DNA of 64,000 nucleotides, taken from contig NZ_JAGIYY010000001.1 of assembly GCF_017813335.1 (NCBI RefSeq), positions 868,001-932,000 on the forward strand. Reading direction: 5' to 3'. The stretch is from Tianweitania sediminis. GTDB lineage: Bacteria; Pseudomonadota; Alphaproteobacteria; Rhizobiales; Rhizobiaceae. Shown here one piece after another: positions 52,577 to 62,261 of this stretch; positions within the stretch are counted from its first letter, which is position 1; every line of letters begins with the position of its first letter. A program made the position numbers and the translations under genes. The notes beneath the pieces were generated by a model. It was not told the DNA's origin. It was given only the letters and a program-made list of their open reading frames with translations, and did not search any database.

Positions 52577-53335
52577 ATGTTCATCCCGCTGCATGACGCC
52601 AACACCCTGAAGCGCATCAAGCTGCAATATGTGACGCTCGGCATCATCGGGTTCAACATCGCAGTTTATCTGTTCGGCTTTTTCGGCGGGGTAGCCCGCG
52701 AAGAGGTGGCAATCCTCGGTTTCGGGCTGATCCCGTCCACGATCTCCGGCATCGCCGAACGCCCCGACTTCATGGTGATCGTGCCGGACCTCGCCACCTT
52801 CGCCACTTACGGGTTTCTCCACGGTGGCCTACTTCACCTTGGCGGCAACATGCTGTTTCTTTGGGTGTTCGGCGACAATGTCGAAGACGCCATGGGCCAT
52901 GCCCGCTTCGTCCTGTTTTATCTTGCCTGCTCCGTGGCGGGCGGAGCGGTTCACTTCCTTGTCGCACCCGACTCGCAGGTCCCGCTGATCGGTGCATCGG
53001 GCGCGATTGCGGGCGTGGTCGCTGCTTATTTGGTGCTGCACCCGCGCGTGAAGATCTGGATCCTGGCGTTTGGCCGTATTCCCTTGCGGCTGCCGGCCTG
53101 GATTGCTCTGGCGCTCTGGATTGTTTTTCAAATCGGCATGTTCCTGTTCTTTCCGGAAGACCAGGTCAGCTGGGCTGCCCATGTGGGTGGCATCCTCTGC
53201 GGCGGCGTTCTTGTTTTTCTTCTGCGCTTGCCGGAAATCCCGCTGATGGACAGCACCATCGTTACGCCGCGCGCGGTGGTTACAGACGCGCAGGTGCGCA
53301 GCGTGCCACGGGTGCGACGGCGTGTCTCGCCCTAG
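52577..53335 (+). CDS. Rhomboid-family intramembrane serine protease
   Basis: 252 residues with six or seven membrane segments. Catalytic serine in GASGAIAGVVAAYL and histidine in AAHVGGILCGGV; GLLHLGGNMLFLWVFGD supplies the conserved HxxxN region. The C-terminal tail is basic and extra-membrane. Start ATG 52577. Confidence 0.93.
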   Translation: MFIPLHDANTLKRIKLQYVTLGIIGFNIAVYLFGFFGGVAREEVAILGFGLIPSTISGIAERPDFMVIVPDLATFATYGFLHGGLLHLGGNMLFLWVFGDNVEDAMGHARFVLFYLACSVAGGAVHFLVAPDSQVPLIGASGAIAGVVAAYLVLHPRVKIWILAFGRIPLRLPAWIALALWIVFQIGMFLFFPEDQVSWAAHVGGILCGGVLVFLLRLPEIPLMDSTIVTPRAVVTDAQVRSVPRVRRRVSP

Positions 53336-53353
53336 CCAAACAGGTGTTAGGTG

Positions 53354-53382
53354 TTGACGGGAAGCCGCGCACGGCGATAGGG
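53354..53382 (+). promoter_or_regulatory. Possible sigma-70 promoter for etfBA
   Basis: TTGACG at 53354-53359, 17-base spacer, ATAGGG at 53377-53382. The -35 box is good and the -10 weak. About 107 bases before the etfB start, in the only gap of this operon. Confidence 0.4.
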
Positions 53383-53488
53383 CTTCGGCGTCCTTTTTTG
53401 GAGCGCGCATGTCGGCTTACGGCTAGCCAGTGCAGCCAACGCCTGTTACCGAGCGCGCAGCTTTTTGAACAAGCAAAGGTAGTTGACG

Positions 53489-54235
53489 ATGAAGATCCTG
53501 GTCCCGGTGAAGCGGGTGGTCGATTACAACGTCAAGATCCGCGTCAAGTCGGACGGATCGGGCGTTGAACTCGCCAACGTGAAAATGTCGATGAACCCGT
53601 TCGACGAAATCGCGGTTGAAGAAGCGATCCGCCTCAAGGAGGCCGGTAAGGCCGAAGAGATCATCGTTGTCTCGATCGGACCGGCGCAGGCGCAGGAAAC
53701 GCTGCGGACCGCCCTTGCCATGGGGGCGGACCGCGCGATCCTGGTGAAGGTTGAGGAGACCACCGAGCCGCTGACGGTCGCCAAGCTCCTCAAGGGCGTG
53801 GTGGATGCGGAAGCACCCGGCCTCGTGATCCTCGGCAAGCAGGCGATCGACGACGACGCCAATCAGACGGGCCAGATGTTGTCGGCGCTTCTTGGCTGGA
53901 GCCAGGCGACCTTCGCATCCAAGCTCGAAATCGACGGCGACAGTGCCAAGGTCACCCGCGAAGTCGATGGCGGCTTGCAGGTGGTGAACGTCAAGATGCC
54001 GGCGATCGTCACAACCGACCTGCGCTTGAACCAGCCGCGTTATGCGTCGCTGCCGAACATCATGAAGGCGAAGAAAAAGCCGCTTGACGAGAAGTCGGCT
54101 GCCGATCTTGGCGTCGAGGTGAAGCAGCGCCTTACCGTTTTGAAGACCGAAGAGCCGGGCGGCCGCAAGGCGGGCGTCAAGGTCAAGGACGTGGCGGAAC
54201 TCGTTTCCAGCCTGAAGTCCGCCGGCGTGATCTGA
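53489..54235 (+). CDS. etfB: Electron transfer flavoprotein beta subunit
   Basis: 248 residues; takes electrons from acyl-CoA dehydrogenases. [20 protein letters not shown] start, [37 protein letters not shown] (AMP/FAD region) and TRVVDGG-like [12 protein letters not shown] 53489 has AAAGGT ahead; a TTG 6 bases earlier is in frame. Confidence 0.96.
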   Translation: MKILVPVKRVVDYNVKIRVKSDGSGVELANVKMSMNPFDEIAVEEAIRLKEAGKAEEIIVVSIGPAQAQETLRTALAMGADRAILVKVEETTEPLTVAKLLKGVVDAEAPGLVILGKQAIDDDANQTGQMLSALLGWSQATFASKLEIDGDSAKVTREVDGGLQVVNVKMPAIVTTDLRLNQPRYASLPNIMKAKKKPLDEKSAADLGVEVKQRLTVLKTEEPGGRKAGVKVKDVAELVSSLKSAGVI

Positions 54236-54260
54236 GGTTTGGGAAGAAAGGATACACACC

Positions 54261-55190
54261 ATGGCCATTCTCCTCGTTGCAGAACATGACAATGCGTCGC
54301 TGTCGGACCAGACAGCCAAGGCGCTTTCCGCCGCAACCCAGATCGGCGGCGATGTCGACGTGCTGGTCGCCGGAAAGGGCGCGCAGGCTGTTGCCGATGC
54401 TGCGGCCAAGCTCCAGGGCGTGCGCAAGGTGCTCCTCGCTGACAGCGATGACCTCGCCGAGCGCCTTGCCGAGCCGCTCGCTGCAACCATTGTTGCGTTG
54501 GCCGACGGCTATGACACGATCGTCGCCGCGGCGACATCCATGGGCAAGAACGTGATGCCACGCGTCGCTGCCCTGCTCGACGTGATGCAGATTTCCGAGA
54601 TCATCGAAGTGGTGTCGGCCGACACGTTCAAGCGTCCGATCTATGCCGGCAACGCCATCCAGACCGTGCAATCAAGCGATGCGAAGAAGGTGATTACTGT
54701 GCGTACCGCTTCCTTCTCGGCGGCGGGCGAAGGCGGTTCCGCGTCGGTGGAAAACGCATCGGCTGCGGCCAATCCGGGCCTCTCGACTTTCGTTGAGAAC
54801 CGCCTGTCGGAAAGCGATCGTCCGGAACTGACGTCGGCCAAGATCATCATCTCCGGTGGTCGTGCGCTGGGGTCCTCGGAAAAGTTCCAGGAGGTGATCA
54901 CGCCCGTGGCCGACAAGCTCGGTGCTGCGATCGGCGCTTCACGCGCTGCCGTGGATGCGGGCTATGCACCGAACGACTGGCAGGTTGGCCAGACCGGTAA
55001 GGTGGTTGCGCCCGAGCTATACATCGCCTGCGGCATTTCGGGCGCCATCCAGCACCTGGCCGGCATGAAAGACTCGAAGATCATCGTCGCCATCAACAAG
55101 GACGAGGAGGCACCGATCTTCCAGGTTGCCGATTACGGCCTGGTGGGCGACCTCTTCACGATCCTGCCCGAGCTTGAAAAGGCGCTTTGA
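54261..55190 (+). CDS. etfA: Electron transfer flavoprotein alpha subunit
   Basis: 309 residues: [21 protein letters not shown] start, [38 protein letters not shown] and [24 protein letters not shown], which bind FAD. Follows etfB by 25 bases. Paired with etfB and a downstream hydroxybutyryl-CoA dehydrogenase, as in many alphaproteobacteria. Confidence 0.97.
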   Translation: MAILLVAEHDNASLSDQTAKALSAATQIGGDVDVLVAGKGAQAVADAAAKLQGVRKVLLADSDDLAERLAEPLAATIVALADGYDTIVAAATSMGKNVMPRVAALLDVMQISEIIEVVSADTFKRPIYAGNAIQTVQSSDAKKVITVRTASFSAAGEGGSASVENASAAANPGLSTFVENRLSESDRPELTSAKIIISGGRALGSSEKFQEVITPVADKLGAAIGASRAAVDAGYAPNDWQVGQTGKVVAPELYIACGISGAIQHLAGMKDSKIIVAINKDEEAPIFQVADYGLVGDLFTILPELEKAL

Positions 55191-55219
55191 CTTTCGTCAC
55201 CAAACTTCGTCAAGATGCC

Positions 55220-55250
55220 AAAGGCGGGATCATCGGTCCCGCCTTTGTTT
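55220..55250 (+). terminator. Terminator-like hairpin after etfA
   Basis: AAAGGCGGGA, 7-base loop TCATCGG, TCCCGCCTTT, then GTTT. A perfect 10-bp stem ending in T residues 30 bases after the etfA stop, so some read-through to the next gene is likely to be limited. Confidence 0.75.
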
Positions 55251-55292
55251 CACCAAGCGGCAGGATAGCTGCAGGGCAGGCGGGAGCGCATA

Positions 55293-56168
55293 ATGGCGAT
55301 CGAAACAGTGGGCATCATTGGCGCGGGCCAGATGGGCAGCGGCATTGCTCAGGTCGCCGCAGTGGCCGGGTACAGGGTGCAACTGTTCGACATTTCGGCG
55401 GACCGCATCGAAGCGGGACTTGCGACCGCAAACGGCAACCTTGCCAGGAGCGTTGCGTCCGGCAAGATGACCGACGACGAGCGCCATGCCGCGGTCGCCT
55501 TGATCAAACCGGCGCATGCCGTTGAAGACCTCGCCAATTGCGATCTCGTGATCGAGGCTGCCACCGAAGACGAAACGGTGAAGCGCAAGATCTTTGCGCA
55601 GCTTTGCCCGATCCTGAACCCGTCGGCCTTGCTGGCCACCAACACGTCTTCCATCTCGATCACACGGCTGGCCGCGCAAACCGACCGTCCCGAACGCTTC
55701 ATCGGCATCCACTTCATGAACCCGGTGCCAGCCATGAAGCTGGTGGAACTGGTTCGCGGCATCGCAACCGAAGATGCGACCTTCGAGGAAGCCCGCGCCT
55801 TTGTGCGCACGCTCGACAAGACGGTAACGACGGCGGAAGACTTCCCGGCCTTTATCGTCAACCGCATCCTCTTGCCGATGATCAACGAGGCGATCTACAC
55901 GCTCTACGAAGGCGTGGGCACCGTTGAAGCGATCGATACGGCGATGAAGCTTGGCGCCAATCACCCGATGGGGCCGCTGCAACTGGCGGATTTCATCGGC
56001 CTCGATACGTGCCTGTCGATCATGCAGGTGCTGCATGACGGACTGTCCGATTCCAAGTATCGGCCTTGCCCGCTTCTGGTGAAGTATGTTGAAGCCGGAT
56101 GGCTCGGCCGCAAGGCGGGACGCGGCTTCTATGATTACCGCGGCGAGGCGCCCGTTCCGACCCGCTGA
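55293..56168 (+). CDS. 3-hydroxybutyryl-CoA dehydrogenase
   Basis: NAD(P)-dependent oxidation of (S)-3-hydroxybutyryl-CoA, 291 residues. GIIGAGQMGSGIAQVAAVAGY (Rossmann loop), LANCDLVIEAATED, TNTSSISITRLA, GIHFMNPVPAMKLVELVRG with catalytic His, and MGPLQLADFIGLDT. ATG 55293. Co-located with etfBA, a usual fatty-acid/butyrate gene order. Confidence 0.95.
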   Translation: MAIETVGIIGAGQMGSGIAQVAAVAGYRVQLFDISADRIEAGLATANGNLARSVASGKMTDDERHAAVALIKPAHAVEDLANCDLVIEAATEDETVKRKIFAQLCPILNPSALLATNTSSISITRLAAQTDRPERFIGIHFMNPVPAMKLVELVRGIATEDATFEEARAFVRTLDKTVTTAEDFPAFIVNRILLPMINEAIYTLYEGVGTVEAIDTAMKLGANHPMGPLQLADFIGLDTCLSIMQVLHDGLSDSKYRPCPLLVKYVEAGWLGRKAGRGFYDYRGEAPVPTR

Positions 56169-56236
56169 ACGGGCTTTTGTGCGCGGGATGGTCGATTCCG
56201 TGACATATATGCATCAAGCGCGAACAGACCGGCCTC

Positions 56237-56257
56237 CAAACGCGATATACGCGTTTG
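56237..56257. promoter_or_regulatory. 21-bp palindrome upstream of omp gene
   Basis: CAAACGCG, ATATA, CGCGTTTG: perfect 8-bp arms and a 5-base centre. It lies 77 bases before the omp start. No T-run follows. It may be an operator or overlap the -10 region. Confidence 0.6.
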
Positions 56258-56273
56258 TGAGGAGAAACTTTCA

Positions 56274-56331
56274 GGCGGGCCGACTAGTTGTTCCCTTGCT
56301 CGGCACAACCTGAGAAAGAGAGGGGCCCGCC
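56274..56331 (+). promoter_or_regulatory. Long-range stem in the omp 5' leader
   Basis: GGCGGGCC at 56274-56281 is perfectly complementary to GGCCCGCC at 56324-56331, directly before the start codon at 56334. The paired strand overlaps the GAGAGGGG ribosome-binding region. Suggests translational control, as outer-membrane protein mRNAs are often sRNA targets; inference only. Confidence 0.5.
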
Positions 56332-56333
56332 CA

Positions 56334-57170
56334 ATGATCAAGAAACTTCTGCTCGCTGCTTCCACTGCAGCTTTGACGTTCCCGGCTTTCGCGGCCGACG
56401 TGGTAATGGAAGAGCCACCTGCACCGATGGTCATGGAAGTTCCTGCTTCCACAGGCTGGAGCGGCGTGTATGTGGGTCTGCAGGCTGGCTACGGCTTCGG
56501 CGATGATGGCCAAGTTCAGCTCAGCCCCTTCACGAACCCGGGCCTGATCGGCGCCTTCACCCCCGCTGGTGCTGCTGCCGGTTCGAGCTTCAACGCCAAC
56601 GGCGACTTTGACGACGGTTTCGTTGGCGGCGCTCACATTGGTTACGATCACCAGATCGGCAACATCGTGATCGGTGGTATCCTCGATGTTTCCTACACCG
56701 ATCTGGGCGACGAACAGCGCGCCTTCTCGCGTTCGCCGGCAGAGTATGTGATCGAGCGCGAGCTTGATCTGCTCGCCACGCTGCGTGCTCGCCTCGGCTA
56801 TTCCTTCGCCAATGACCGCTTCCTTGCCTACGCAACGGGCGGTGTGGCTTACGGCGACGTCGACTTCAACTATCGCCAGGGCGCTCTGTCACCGGCAAGC
56901 ACCGTTTCCACCTCCGGCGGTCAGGACTCCGACTTCGGCTATACGGTCGGCGGCGGCGTTGAAATGCGCATGACGCAGAACGTGTCGTTCGGTCTCGAGT
57001 ACCTTTACACCAACCTCGGCGACAACGACTTCAACGCCAATCTCCAGGGCGGCCCCTTCGGCGGCGTTGGTGGTGCAGTTGGCAGCAACCCGGGCGGCAC
57101 AAACCTGACGGGTTCGGACGACGACTTCGACTTCCACACGATCCAGGCGAAGATTTCCTACCGCTTCTGA
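56334..57170 (+). CDS. Omp25/Omp31-like outer-membrane beta-barrel protein
   Basis: 278 residues. Signal peptide MIKKLLLAASTAALTFPAFA, then a short linker and a barrel typical of Brucella/Rhizobium Omp25-Omp31 proteins: WSGVYVGLQAGYGFG, GGAHIGYDHQIGNIVIGGILD, LRARLGYSFANDRFLAYATGG, FGLEYLYTNLG and IQAKISYRF ending in Phe. Structural surface protein; pore function uncertain. Confidence 0.93.
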   Translation: MIKKLLLAASTAALTFPAFAADVVMEEPPAPMVMEVPASTGWSGVYVGLQAGYGFGDDGQVQLSPFTNPGLIGAFTPAGAAAGSSFNANGDFDDGFVGGAHIGYDHQIGNIVIGGILDVSYTDLGDEQRAFSRSPAEYVIERELDLLATLRARLGYSFANDRFLAYATGGVAYGDVDFNYRQGALSPASTVSTSGGQDSDFGYTVGGGVEMRMTQNVSFGLEYLYTNLGDNDFNANLQGGPFGGVGGAVGSNPGGTNLTGSDDDFDFHTIQAKISYRF

Positions 57171-57186
57171 TCGCTTCACGACCAAA

Positions 57187-57216
57187 GAAAAAGCCCGCCA
57201 TTGGCGGGCTTTTTTG
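57187..57216. terminator. Bidirectional terminator after omp gene
   Basis: GAAAAAGCCCGCC, ATT loop, GGCGGGCTTTTTT. A 9-bp perfect stem with A-run before and T-run after; serves omp on the plus strand and the diguanylate cyclase gene on the minus strand. Confidence 0.92.
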
Positions 57217-57231
57217 TTTGGAGGCTTGAGG

Positions 57232-58314
57232 TTAGTCTTTGCGGTAAAGTAGCCAGCTCTTGCCCGGCACGCTTTCGCGAACCTCCGCCTGTTCGCCGTA
57301 AACGCTGACGCGATTACGTCCCTTCACTTTCGACATGTACAAGGCCCGATCGGCCTTTGAATACAGGTCGGCGGCGCCTTCAGCCTGAGCGCCCATGCAC
57401 AACCCGATTGAGATCGTGATGCGGCCGTAGCTGGATGCATTCGCTTTGTTGACGAAGGGCGTCTCCTCGATGGAACGGCGGATCTGTTCCGCAAAGGCCG
57501 CAGCAGCTTCCGTCGTCGTCTTGTCCAGGAGAAGCGCAAACTCCTCACCGCCGGTTCGCGAAACCATGGCCCGCTGACCTCCATGCGCCCGCAGGATGCC
57601 GGCCACGATCTGCAGGATCTGGTCGCCGACAGGATGGCCGAAGCGGTCGTTCACTTCCTTGAAGCGATCGATGTCGGCCAGGAGGAGGGCCGCATTGCTC
57701 CGGAGGGACGGTGACCCAAAGAGCCGTGCCAGCGCCGTGTCGAAAGCGCGGCGGTTGAAAAGCTGTGTCAGCGCATCGGTGTCTGCAAGGCGCTTGTATT
57801 CTTCGAGGCTGGATTTCACCTTTTCCAGCTCGGCTGATTTGTCGAGCATGCTGGCAAAGGTCTGCTGGCCCTGGTCGATCGTCGAGGCGGTGGCGTTGGT
57901 GATGATGCCGACGATCTTTTGCAGGATGTCCTGGGTCAGCGCCTGCGTTGACCGCAGGCCGTCCTGCGTTTTGTCGAGAATGCGGCCGTATTTTTCCAAC
58001 GAAAGCTTTTCGCGGCTAAGCAGCAGCATGATGTCTTCGGCTTCACGGGCGATCTTGTCGCGGGCTTGTTCCACCGCTGCAACGCCGCTCGCCGCCAAAA
58101 GGTGGCGCTCGGAAAGAGAATCCAGTTCGTCCTGCGTCGGCTTATCGCCGAGCGCAAGGAGTTCAGCCCCTAGAGCGTGATTGGTGCCGACATAGGCTTC
58201 GTAGATCAATTCGTAGTTGCGTGGCACGGGCGAAATGTGCAGCTCTCGCATCGCAGATACGATCGTCGATGCGATATCGGCTCCACCGACAGCTTTTGTA
58301 TTTGCAGGCTGCAT
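57232..58314 (-). CDS. Cytoplasmic GGDEF diguanylate cyclase
   Basis: 360 residues without membrane segments. N-terminal about 170 residues are helical (ELHISPVPRNYELIYEAYVG opening, as in many rhizobial GGDEF proteins) with a coiled coil, then GGDEF: DALTQLFNRRAFDTAL, LLLADIDRFKEVNDRFGHPVGDQIL and active GGEEF. The RxxD I-site position reads GQRA, so no standard product inhibition. ATG 58314 with GGGGAT ahead; upstream extension would cross the spacer. Confidence 0.9.
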   Translation of the reverse strand: MQPANTKAVGGADIASTIVSAMRELHISPVPRNYELIYEAYVGTNHALGAELLALGDKPTQDELDSLSERHLLAASGVAAVEQARDKIAREAEDIMLLLSREKLSLEKYGRILDKTQDGLRSTQALTQDILQKIVGIITNATASTIDQGQQTFASMLDKSAELEKVKSSLEEYKRLADTDALTQLFNRRAFDTALARLFGSPSLRSNAALLLADIDRFKEVNDRFGHPVGDQILQIVAGILRAHGGQRAMVSRTGGEEFALLLDKTTTEAAAAFAEQIRRSIEETPFVNKANASSYGRITISIGLCMGAQAEGAADLYSKADRALYMSKVKGRNRVSVYGEQAEVRESVPGKSWLLYRKD

Positions 58315-58417
58315 TCGATCCCCACTAGCCCACACAACAACACCATCTGACGCGCCAGTCCCGGCGGTTAGCAGATGTCTTGCGACGACCGCACCCCCAT
58401 GCAGTACTGTCACTCGT

Positions 58418-58458
58418 ATGACTTTAATGCCGCATTTCTAATACTGCGTTAAAGTCAT
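58418..58458. repeat. AT-rich inverted repeat between tlpA-like gene and diguanylate cyclase
   Basis: ATGACTTTAA at 58418-58427 and TTAAAGTCAT at 58449-58458, perfect 10-bp arms, with inner CGCA/TGCG that can extend pairing. It lies about 104 bases upstream of the cyclase start. No T-run on either side. Possible operator for the cyclase gene. Confidence 0.7.
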
Positions 58459-58488
58459 GCAACCTTAGGAAGGCTCAGGGCCGGCGAA

Positions 58489-59145
58489 TCAATTCTGGCG
58501 CGCAGCCTCCAGCAGGCGGTAGGCGTCCGGGCTGTCCCAATGGGCAGGCCCGTTCATATGCGCCAGCAAGCACCCGTCGTCGTCTATCAGCAGCGTCACA
58601 GGCAGCCCGAGCGCCAGCGCGCGCTCCTTGGTCTGGTTGAAAATGCCAAGGGTCGCATCGCGATAGTAGTTGAGAGACGAAACACCCGTTTCGGCAAGGA
58701 AGCTCTTCGGCTTGCTGTCATCACCTTGATCGATGTTGACGGCTACGACTTCGAAGTCTTGCCCGCCTTCCTTCCTTTGAAGCGCATCGAGAGCAGGCAT
58801 TTCTGCGCGGCACGGCGCGCACCAGGTTGCCCAAAGGTTGAGAAGAACGGTTTTTCCCCTGAAGTCGGCGACAGTCAGGGGTTCGCCATTCGGTCCGTGG
58901 AAGGCAAGGTCGTCCAGCGCCTGCGAAGGATCGGCCGCCAGCATGGCTGCCACTTCGCCGGTCGCGGCGGCGCCCACAGCCTGCGCCTTCTCTGTTTTCG
59001 CCGCACAGGCACGATCCTCGGCCGAGGCAAGCTTGCCAGTTTCGGTACCGCTCAAGTATACGGCAACCGCACCTGCAAGGGCGCCTGCCAGCGTGGCAAC
59101 CGCGATCCAGCGCTTTGCCGGAAAATGTTTGGTGCGCTCAACCAT
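58489..59145 (-). CDS. tlpA: TlpA-family periplasmic thiol-disulfide reductase
   Basis: Membrane-anchored thioredoxin of 218 residues. N-terminal hydrophobic anchor ([19 protein letters not shown]), then thioredoxin fold with [28 protein letters not shown] is the redox motif. [13 protein letters not shown] holds the cis-Pro. Role in cytochrome c or copper-site maturation is typical. Divergent from argH. Confidence 0.93.
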   Translation of the reverse strand: MVERTKHFPAKRWIAVATLAGALAGAVAVYLSGTETGKLASAEDRACAAKTEKAQAVGAAATGEVAAMLAADPSQALDDLAFHGPNGEPLTVADFRGKTVLLNLWATWCAPCRAEMPALDALQRKEGGQDFEVVAVNIDQGDDSKPKSFLAETGVSSLNYYRDATLGIFNQTKERALALGLPVTLLIDDDGCLLAHMNGPAHWDSPDAYRLLEAARQN

Positions 59146-59174
59146 CTATCCGTCTCCGGGGCCGCGTTATAACG

Positions 59175-60575
59175 ATGACCGATCACAACGCCAGTAACGA
59201 AATGTGGGGTGGACGCTTCGCCTCGGGGCCGGCCGCCGTGATGGAAGCGATCAATGCCTCCATCGATTTCGACAAGACACTCTACGCGCAGGACATCCGC
59301 GGCTCGATCGCCCACAGCGAGATGCTGGCGAAACAAGGCATCATTTCGGCAGAAGATCAGCGCGCCATCGCCGAGGGCCTGCGCACGATCCAAGGTGAGA
59401 TCGAAGCGGGTACCTTTGCTTTTTCGCGCCAGCTCGAGGACATCCACATGAATGTGGAAAGCCGGCTGGCGACACTGATCGGACCGGCAGCAGGGCGACT
59501 GCACACGGCGCGGTCGCGCAATGACCAGGTGGCGGTGGACTTCCGGCTTTGGGTGAAGGACGAGTTGCAGCGTTTCGATCATGCGCTGCAAGGCTTGATC
59601 AACGCCTTTCTCGGTCGCGCCGACGAGCATGCGGCAACCGTTATGCCGGGGTTCACGCATCTTCAAACCGCCCAGCCTGTGACCTTCGGGCACCATTGCA
59701 TGGCCTATGTCGAGATGTTCGGCCGCGACCTGTCGCGCGTCCGTGACGCGCGCGCCAGGCTCGATGAATCCCCGCTGGGTGCTGCGGCCCTTGCCGGCAC
59801 CGGATTTCCCATCGACAGGCACATGACGGCCCATGCTTTGGGCTTCCGTGAACCGACCCGCAATTCCATCGATTCCGTTTCGGATCGCGATTTTGCGCTA
59901 GAGTTTCTGTCCCTCGCCGCGATCTGCGCGACGCACCTGTCGCGCCTGGCGGAAGAAATCGTGATCTGGTCGACCCCACAATTCGGCTTCATCCGGTTGT
60001 CGGACGCGTTTTCCACCGGCTCCTCGATCATGCCGCAGAAAAAGAACCCGGACGCGGCCGAGCTGACACGCGCCAAGACAGGGCGCATCAATGGCCATCT
60101 GATTGCGCTGCTCACAGTGATGAAGGGCCTGCCGCTCGCGTATTCCAAGGACATGCAGGAAGACAAGGAAGCGGTCTTCGATGCCGCCGAAACGCTCGAC
60201 CTGATGATTGCCGCCATGACCGGAATGGTGAGCGACATGGCCATACAAAAGGAGGCCATGGCGCGCGCTGCGGGCTCCGGTTATTCCACGGCCACCGATC
60301 TCGCGGACTGGCTGGTGCGCGCGCTCGGCTTGCCGTTCCGCGAAGCCCACCATGTCACCGGCCGCGCGGTCGCACTGGCCGAAAGCCGGAAGGTCGGGTT
60401 GGACGCGCTCACGCTGGCCGACCTGCAAGCCATTCACCCCGGCATTACAGATGCGGTGTTTGATGTCCTGACGGTGGAGAACTCGGTCGCCAGCCGCACT
60501 TCGTTTGGTGGCACCGCACCGGATCAAGTGCGAAAGCAGATCGCGTATTGGCGTGAACGCCTGCAGGCTGTCTGA
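59175..60575 (+). CDS. argH: Argininosuccinate lyase
   Basis: Last step of arginine synthesis. 466 residues: [51 protein letters not shown], and the signature [16 protein letters not shown] with the catalytic serine loop. ATG 59175. Confidence 0.97.
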   Translation: MTDHNASNEMWGGRFASGPAAVMEAINASIDFDKTLYAQDIRGSIAHSEMLAKQGIISAEDQRAIAEGLRTIQGEIEAGTFAFSRQLEDIHMNVESRLATLIGPAAGRLHTARSRNDQVAVDFRLWVKDELQRFDHALQGLINAFLGRADEHAATVMPGFTHLQTAQPVTFGHHCMAYVEMFGRDLSRVRDARARLDESPLGAAALAGTGFPIDRHMTAHALGFREPTRNSIDSVSDRDFALEFLSLAAICATHLSRLAEEIVIWSTPQFGFIRLSDAFSTGSSIMPQKKNPDAAELTRAKTGRINGHLIALLTVMKGLPLAYSKDMQEDKEAVFDAAETLDLMIAAMTGMVSDMAIQKEAMARAAGSGYSTATDLADWLVRALGLPFREAHHVTGRAVALAESRKVGLDALTLADLQAIHPGITDAVFDVLTVENSVASRTSFGGTAPDQVRKQIAYWRERLQAV

Positions 60576-60655
60576 GCGCGCAGGACGCTTGCCAAGAAGC
60601 GGCCTTCTCGTGCATTGCGAAACAGGAACTCCGCTCTCGTTGCATGGATTGCTCG

Positions 60656-60859
60656 ATGACCCTTTCCCGCTCCCTCTGCCTGGTGGCGCTTGTTGCCGCC
60701 GTTGCCCTCGGCGGCTGCGGCCGAAAGGCTGATCTCGATACGCCGAGCGAAGCGGCCAATGCGGCGCGTCAGAACACCGGCATCGGCATCAACCAGCCGG
60801 CCGAGCCTGCACCGCCTCCCGCACCCGAGCGCCGCTTCATTCTCGATCCGTTGATCTGA
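60656..60859 (+). CDS. lptM: LptM-like small lipoprotein
   Basis: 67 residues, lipoprotein signal LCLVALVAAVALGGC, then GRKADLDTPSEA and a Pro-rich end. Small lipoproteins between argH and lysA are the typical alphaproteobacterial LptM (YifL) locus; in E. coli LptM supports LptD disulfide maturation. An ATG at 60644 is an alternative start. The lysA start follows after 5 bases. Confidence 0.85.
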   Translation: MTLSRSLCLVALVAAVALGGCGRKADLDTPSEAANAARQNTGIGINQPAEPAPPPAPERRFILDPLI

Positions 60860-60864
60860 TTCAC

Positions 60865-62136
60865 GTGAACCATTTCCAACACCGCGACGGCGAGCTGTTT
60901 GCCGAAGACGTGTCCGTTCGCGCAATCGCGGAAGCGGTTGGCACGCCGTTTTATTGTTATTCCACGGCCACGCTCGAGCGACACTTCACCGTTTTTTCGC
61001 GCGCCTTTGCCGATCTCGACGCGACGGTCTGCTACGCTCTGAAGGCGAACTCCAATCAGGCCGTGATTGCAACGCTCGCGCGCCTTGGCGCAGGCGCCGA
61101 TGTCGTGTCGGAAGGCGAACTCCGCCGCGCGCTGCAGGCTGGCATCCCACCCGAAAAGATCGTGTTTTCCGGCGTCGGCAAAACGGCGGCCGAGATGGAT
61201 TTCGCGCTTCGGGCCGGCATCCACTGCTTCAACGTCGAATCCGAACCGGAGCTCGAACTTCTGTCTGCCCGTGCCATTTACGCAGGCTGCGATGCGCCGG
61301 TGTCGCTGCGCATCAATCCGGATGTGGACGCCCGAACACACAAGAAGATTTCCACCGGCCGGGCGGAAAACAAGTTCGGCATTCCGCGTGACCGTGCGCG
61401 CGAAGCCTACAAGCGTGCCGCGGCGTTGCCCGGACTACGCGTGGCTGGCATCGACATGCACATCGGCAGCCAGATCACCGAACTCGCGCCTTTCGACGAT
61501 GCCTTCGCCGTGCTTGTGGAACTCGTGCAGCAGTTGCGTGCAGACGGCCACGCCATCCGCCATGTCGACCTTGGCGGCGGGTTGGGCATCCCGTACCAGC
61601 GCAACAATGAGCCGCCGCCGCTGCCCGACGCTTACGCGCAGATCGTCCACAAACATGTCGGTCCACTTGGCCTGAAGGTGATCTTCGAGCCGGGCCGCCT
61701 GATCGTCGGCAATGCAGGGGTCCTCGTAACAAGCGTTATCTTCCGCAAGGAAGGCGAAGCCAAGAACTTCCTGATCGTTGACGCCGCAATGAACGACCTC
61801 ATCCGGCCGACGCTTTACGACGCCTGGCACGACATCGCGCCGGTCGTGGAAGCACCGCACACCGCGCGGCGATTGCGCTGCGATGTGGTGGGACCTGTTT
61901 GCGAAACGGGCGACTTCCTTGGACAGGACCGCGATCTGCCGGTGCTTGAAGCCGGCGATCTCCTGGCTGTTTTCACGGCCGGGGCTTATGGCGCCGTTCA
62001 AGCCGGAACCTACAACACCCGGTTGCTTGTGCCGGAAGTTCTCGTGTCTGGGGACCGCTTCGCGGTGGTGCGTCCGCGCCAAACCTACGACGAGCTGATC
62101 GGGCTCGATCGCCTGCCGGACTGGCTCGGAAGCTGA
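60865..62136 (+). CDS. lysA: Diaminopimelate decarboxylase
   Basis: PLP enzyme making lysine from meso-DAP. 423 residues: YCYSTATLERHF, CYALKANSNQAV with the PLP lysine, VDARTHKKISTGRAENKFGI, HIGSQITELAPF, DLGGGLGIPY and CETGDFLGQDRDLP. GTG start at 60865. Confidence 0.96.
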   Translation: MNHFQHRDGELFAEDVSVRAIAEAVGTPFYCYSTATLERHFTVFSRAFADLDATVCYALKANSNQAVIATLARLGAGADVVSEGELRRALQAGIPPEKIVFSGVGKTAAEMDFALRAGIHCFNVESEPELELLSARAIYAGCDAPVSLRINPDVDARTHKKISTGRAENKFGIPRDRAREAYKRAAALPGLRVAGIDMHIGSQITELAPFDDAFAVLVELVQQLRADGHAIRHVDLGGGLGIPYQRNNEPPPLPDAYAQIVHKHVGPLGLKVIFEPGRLIVGNAGVLVTSVIFRKEGEAKNFLIVDAAMNDLIRPTLYDAWHDIAPVVEAPHTARRLRCDVVGPVCETGDFLGQDRDLPVLEAGDLLAVFTAGAYGAVQAGTYNTRLLVPEVLVSGDRFAVVRPRQTYDELIGLDRLPDWLGS

Positions 62137-62261
62137 GCGCCAATCAGCCGTTTCTTCACGATGTGGTGCGCGACCGCCCTTCGCCTCGCCTTCGCCGTAT
62201 ATGCTGTTATCGTGCGGGGGGAAGCGGGGATCCGGATCATCCGGCAGCCGCGGGATAGGTG

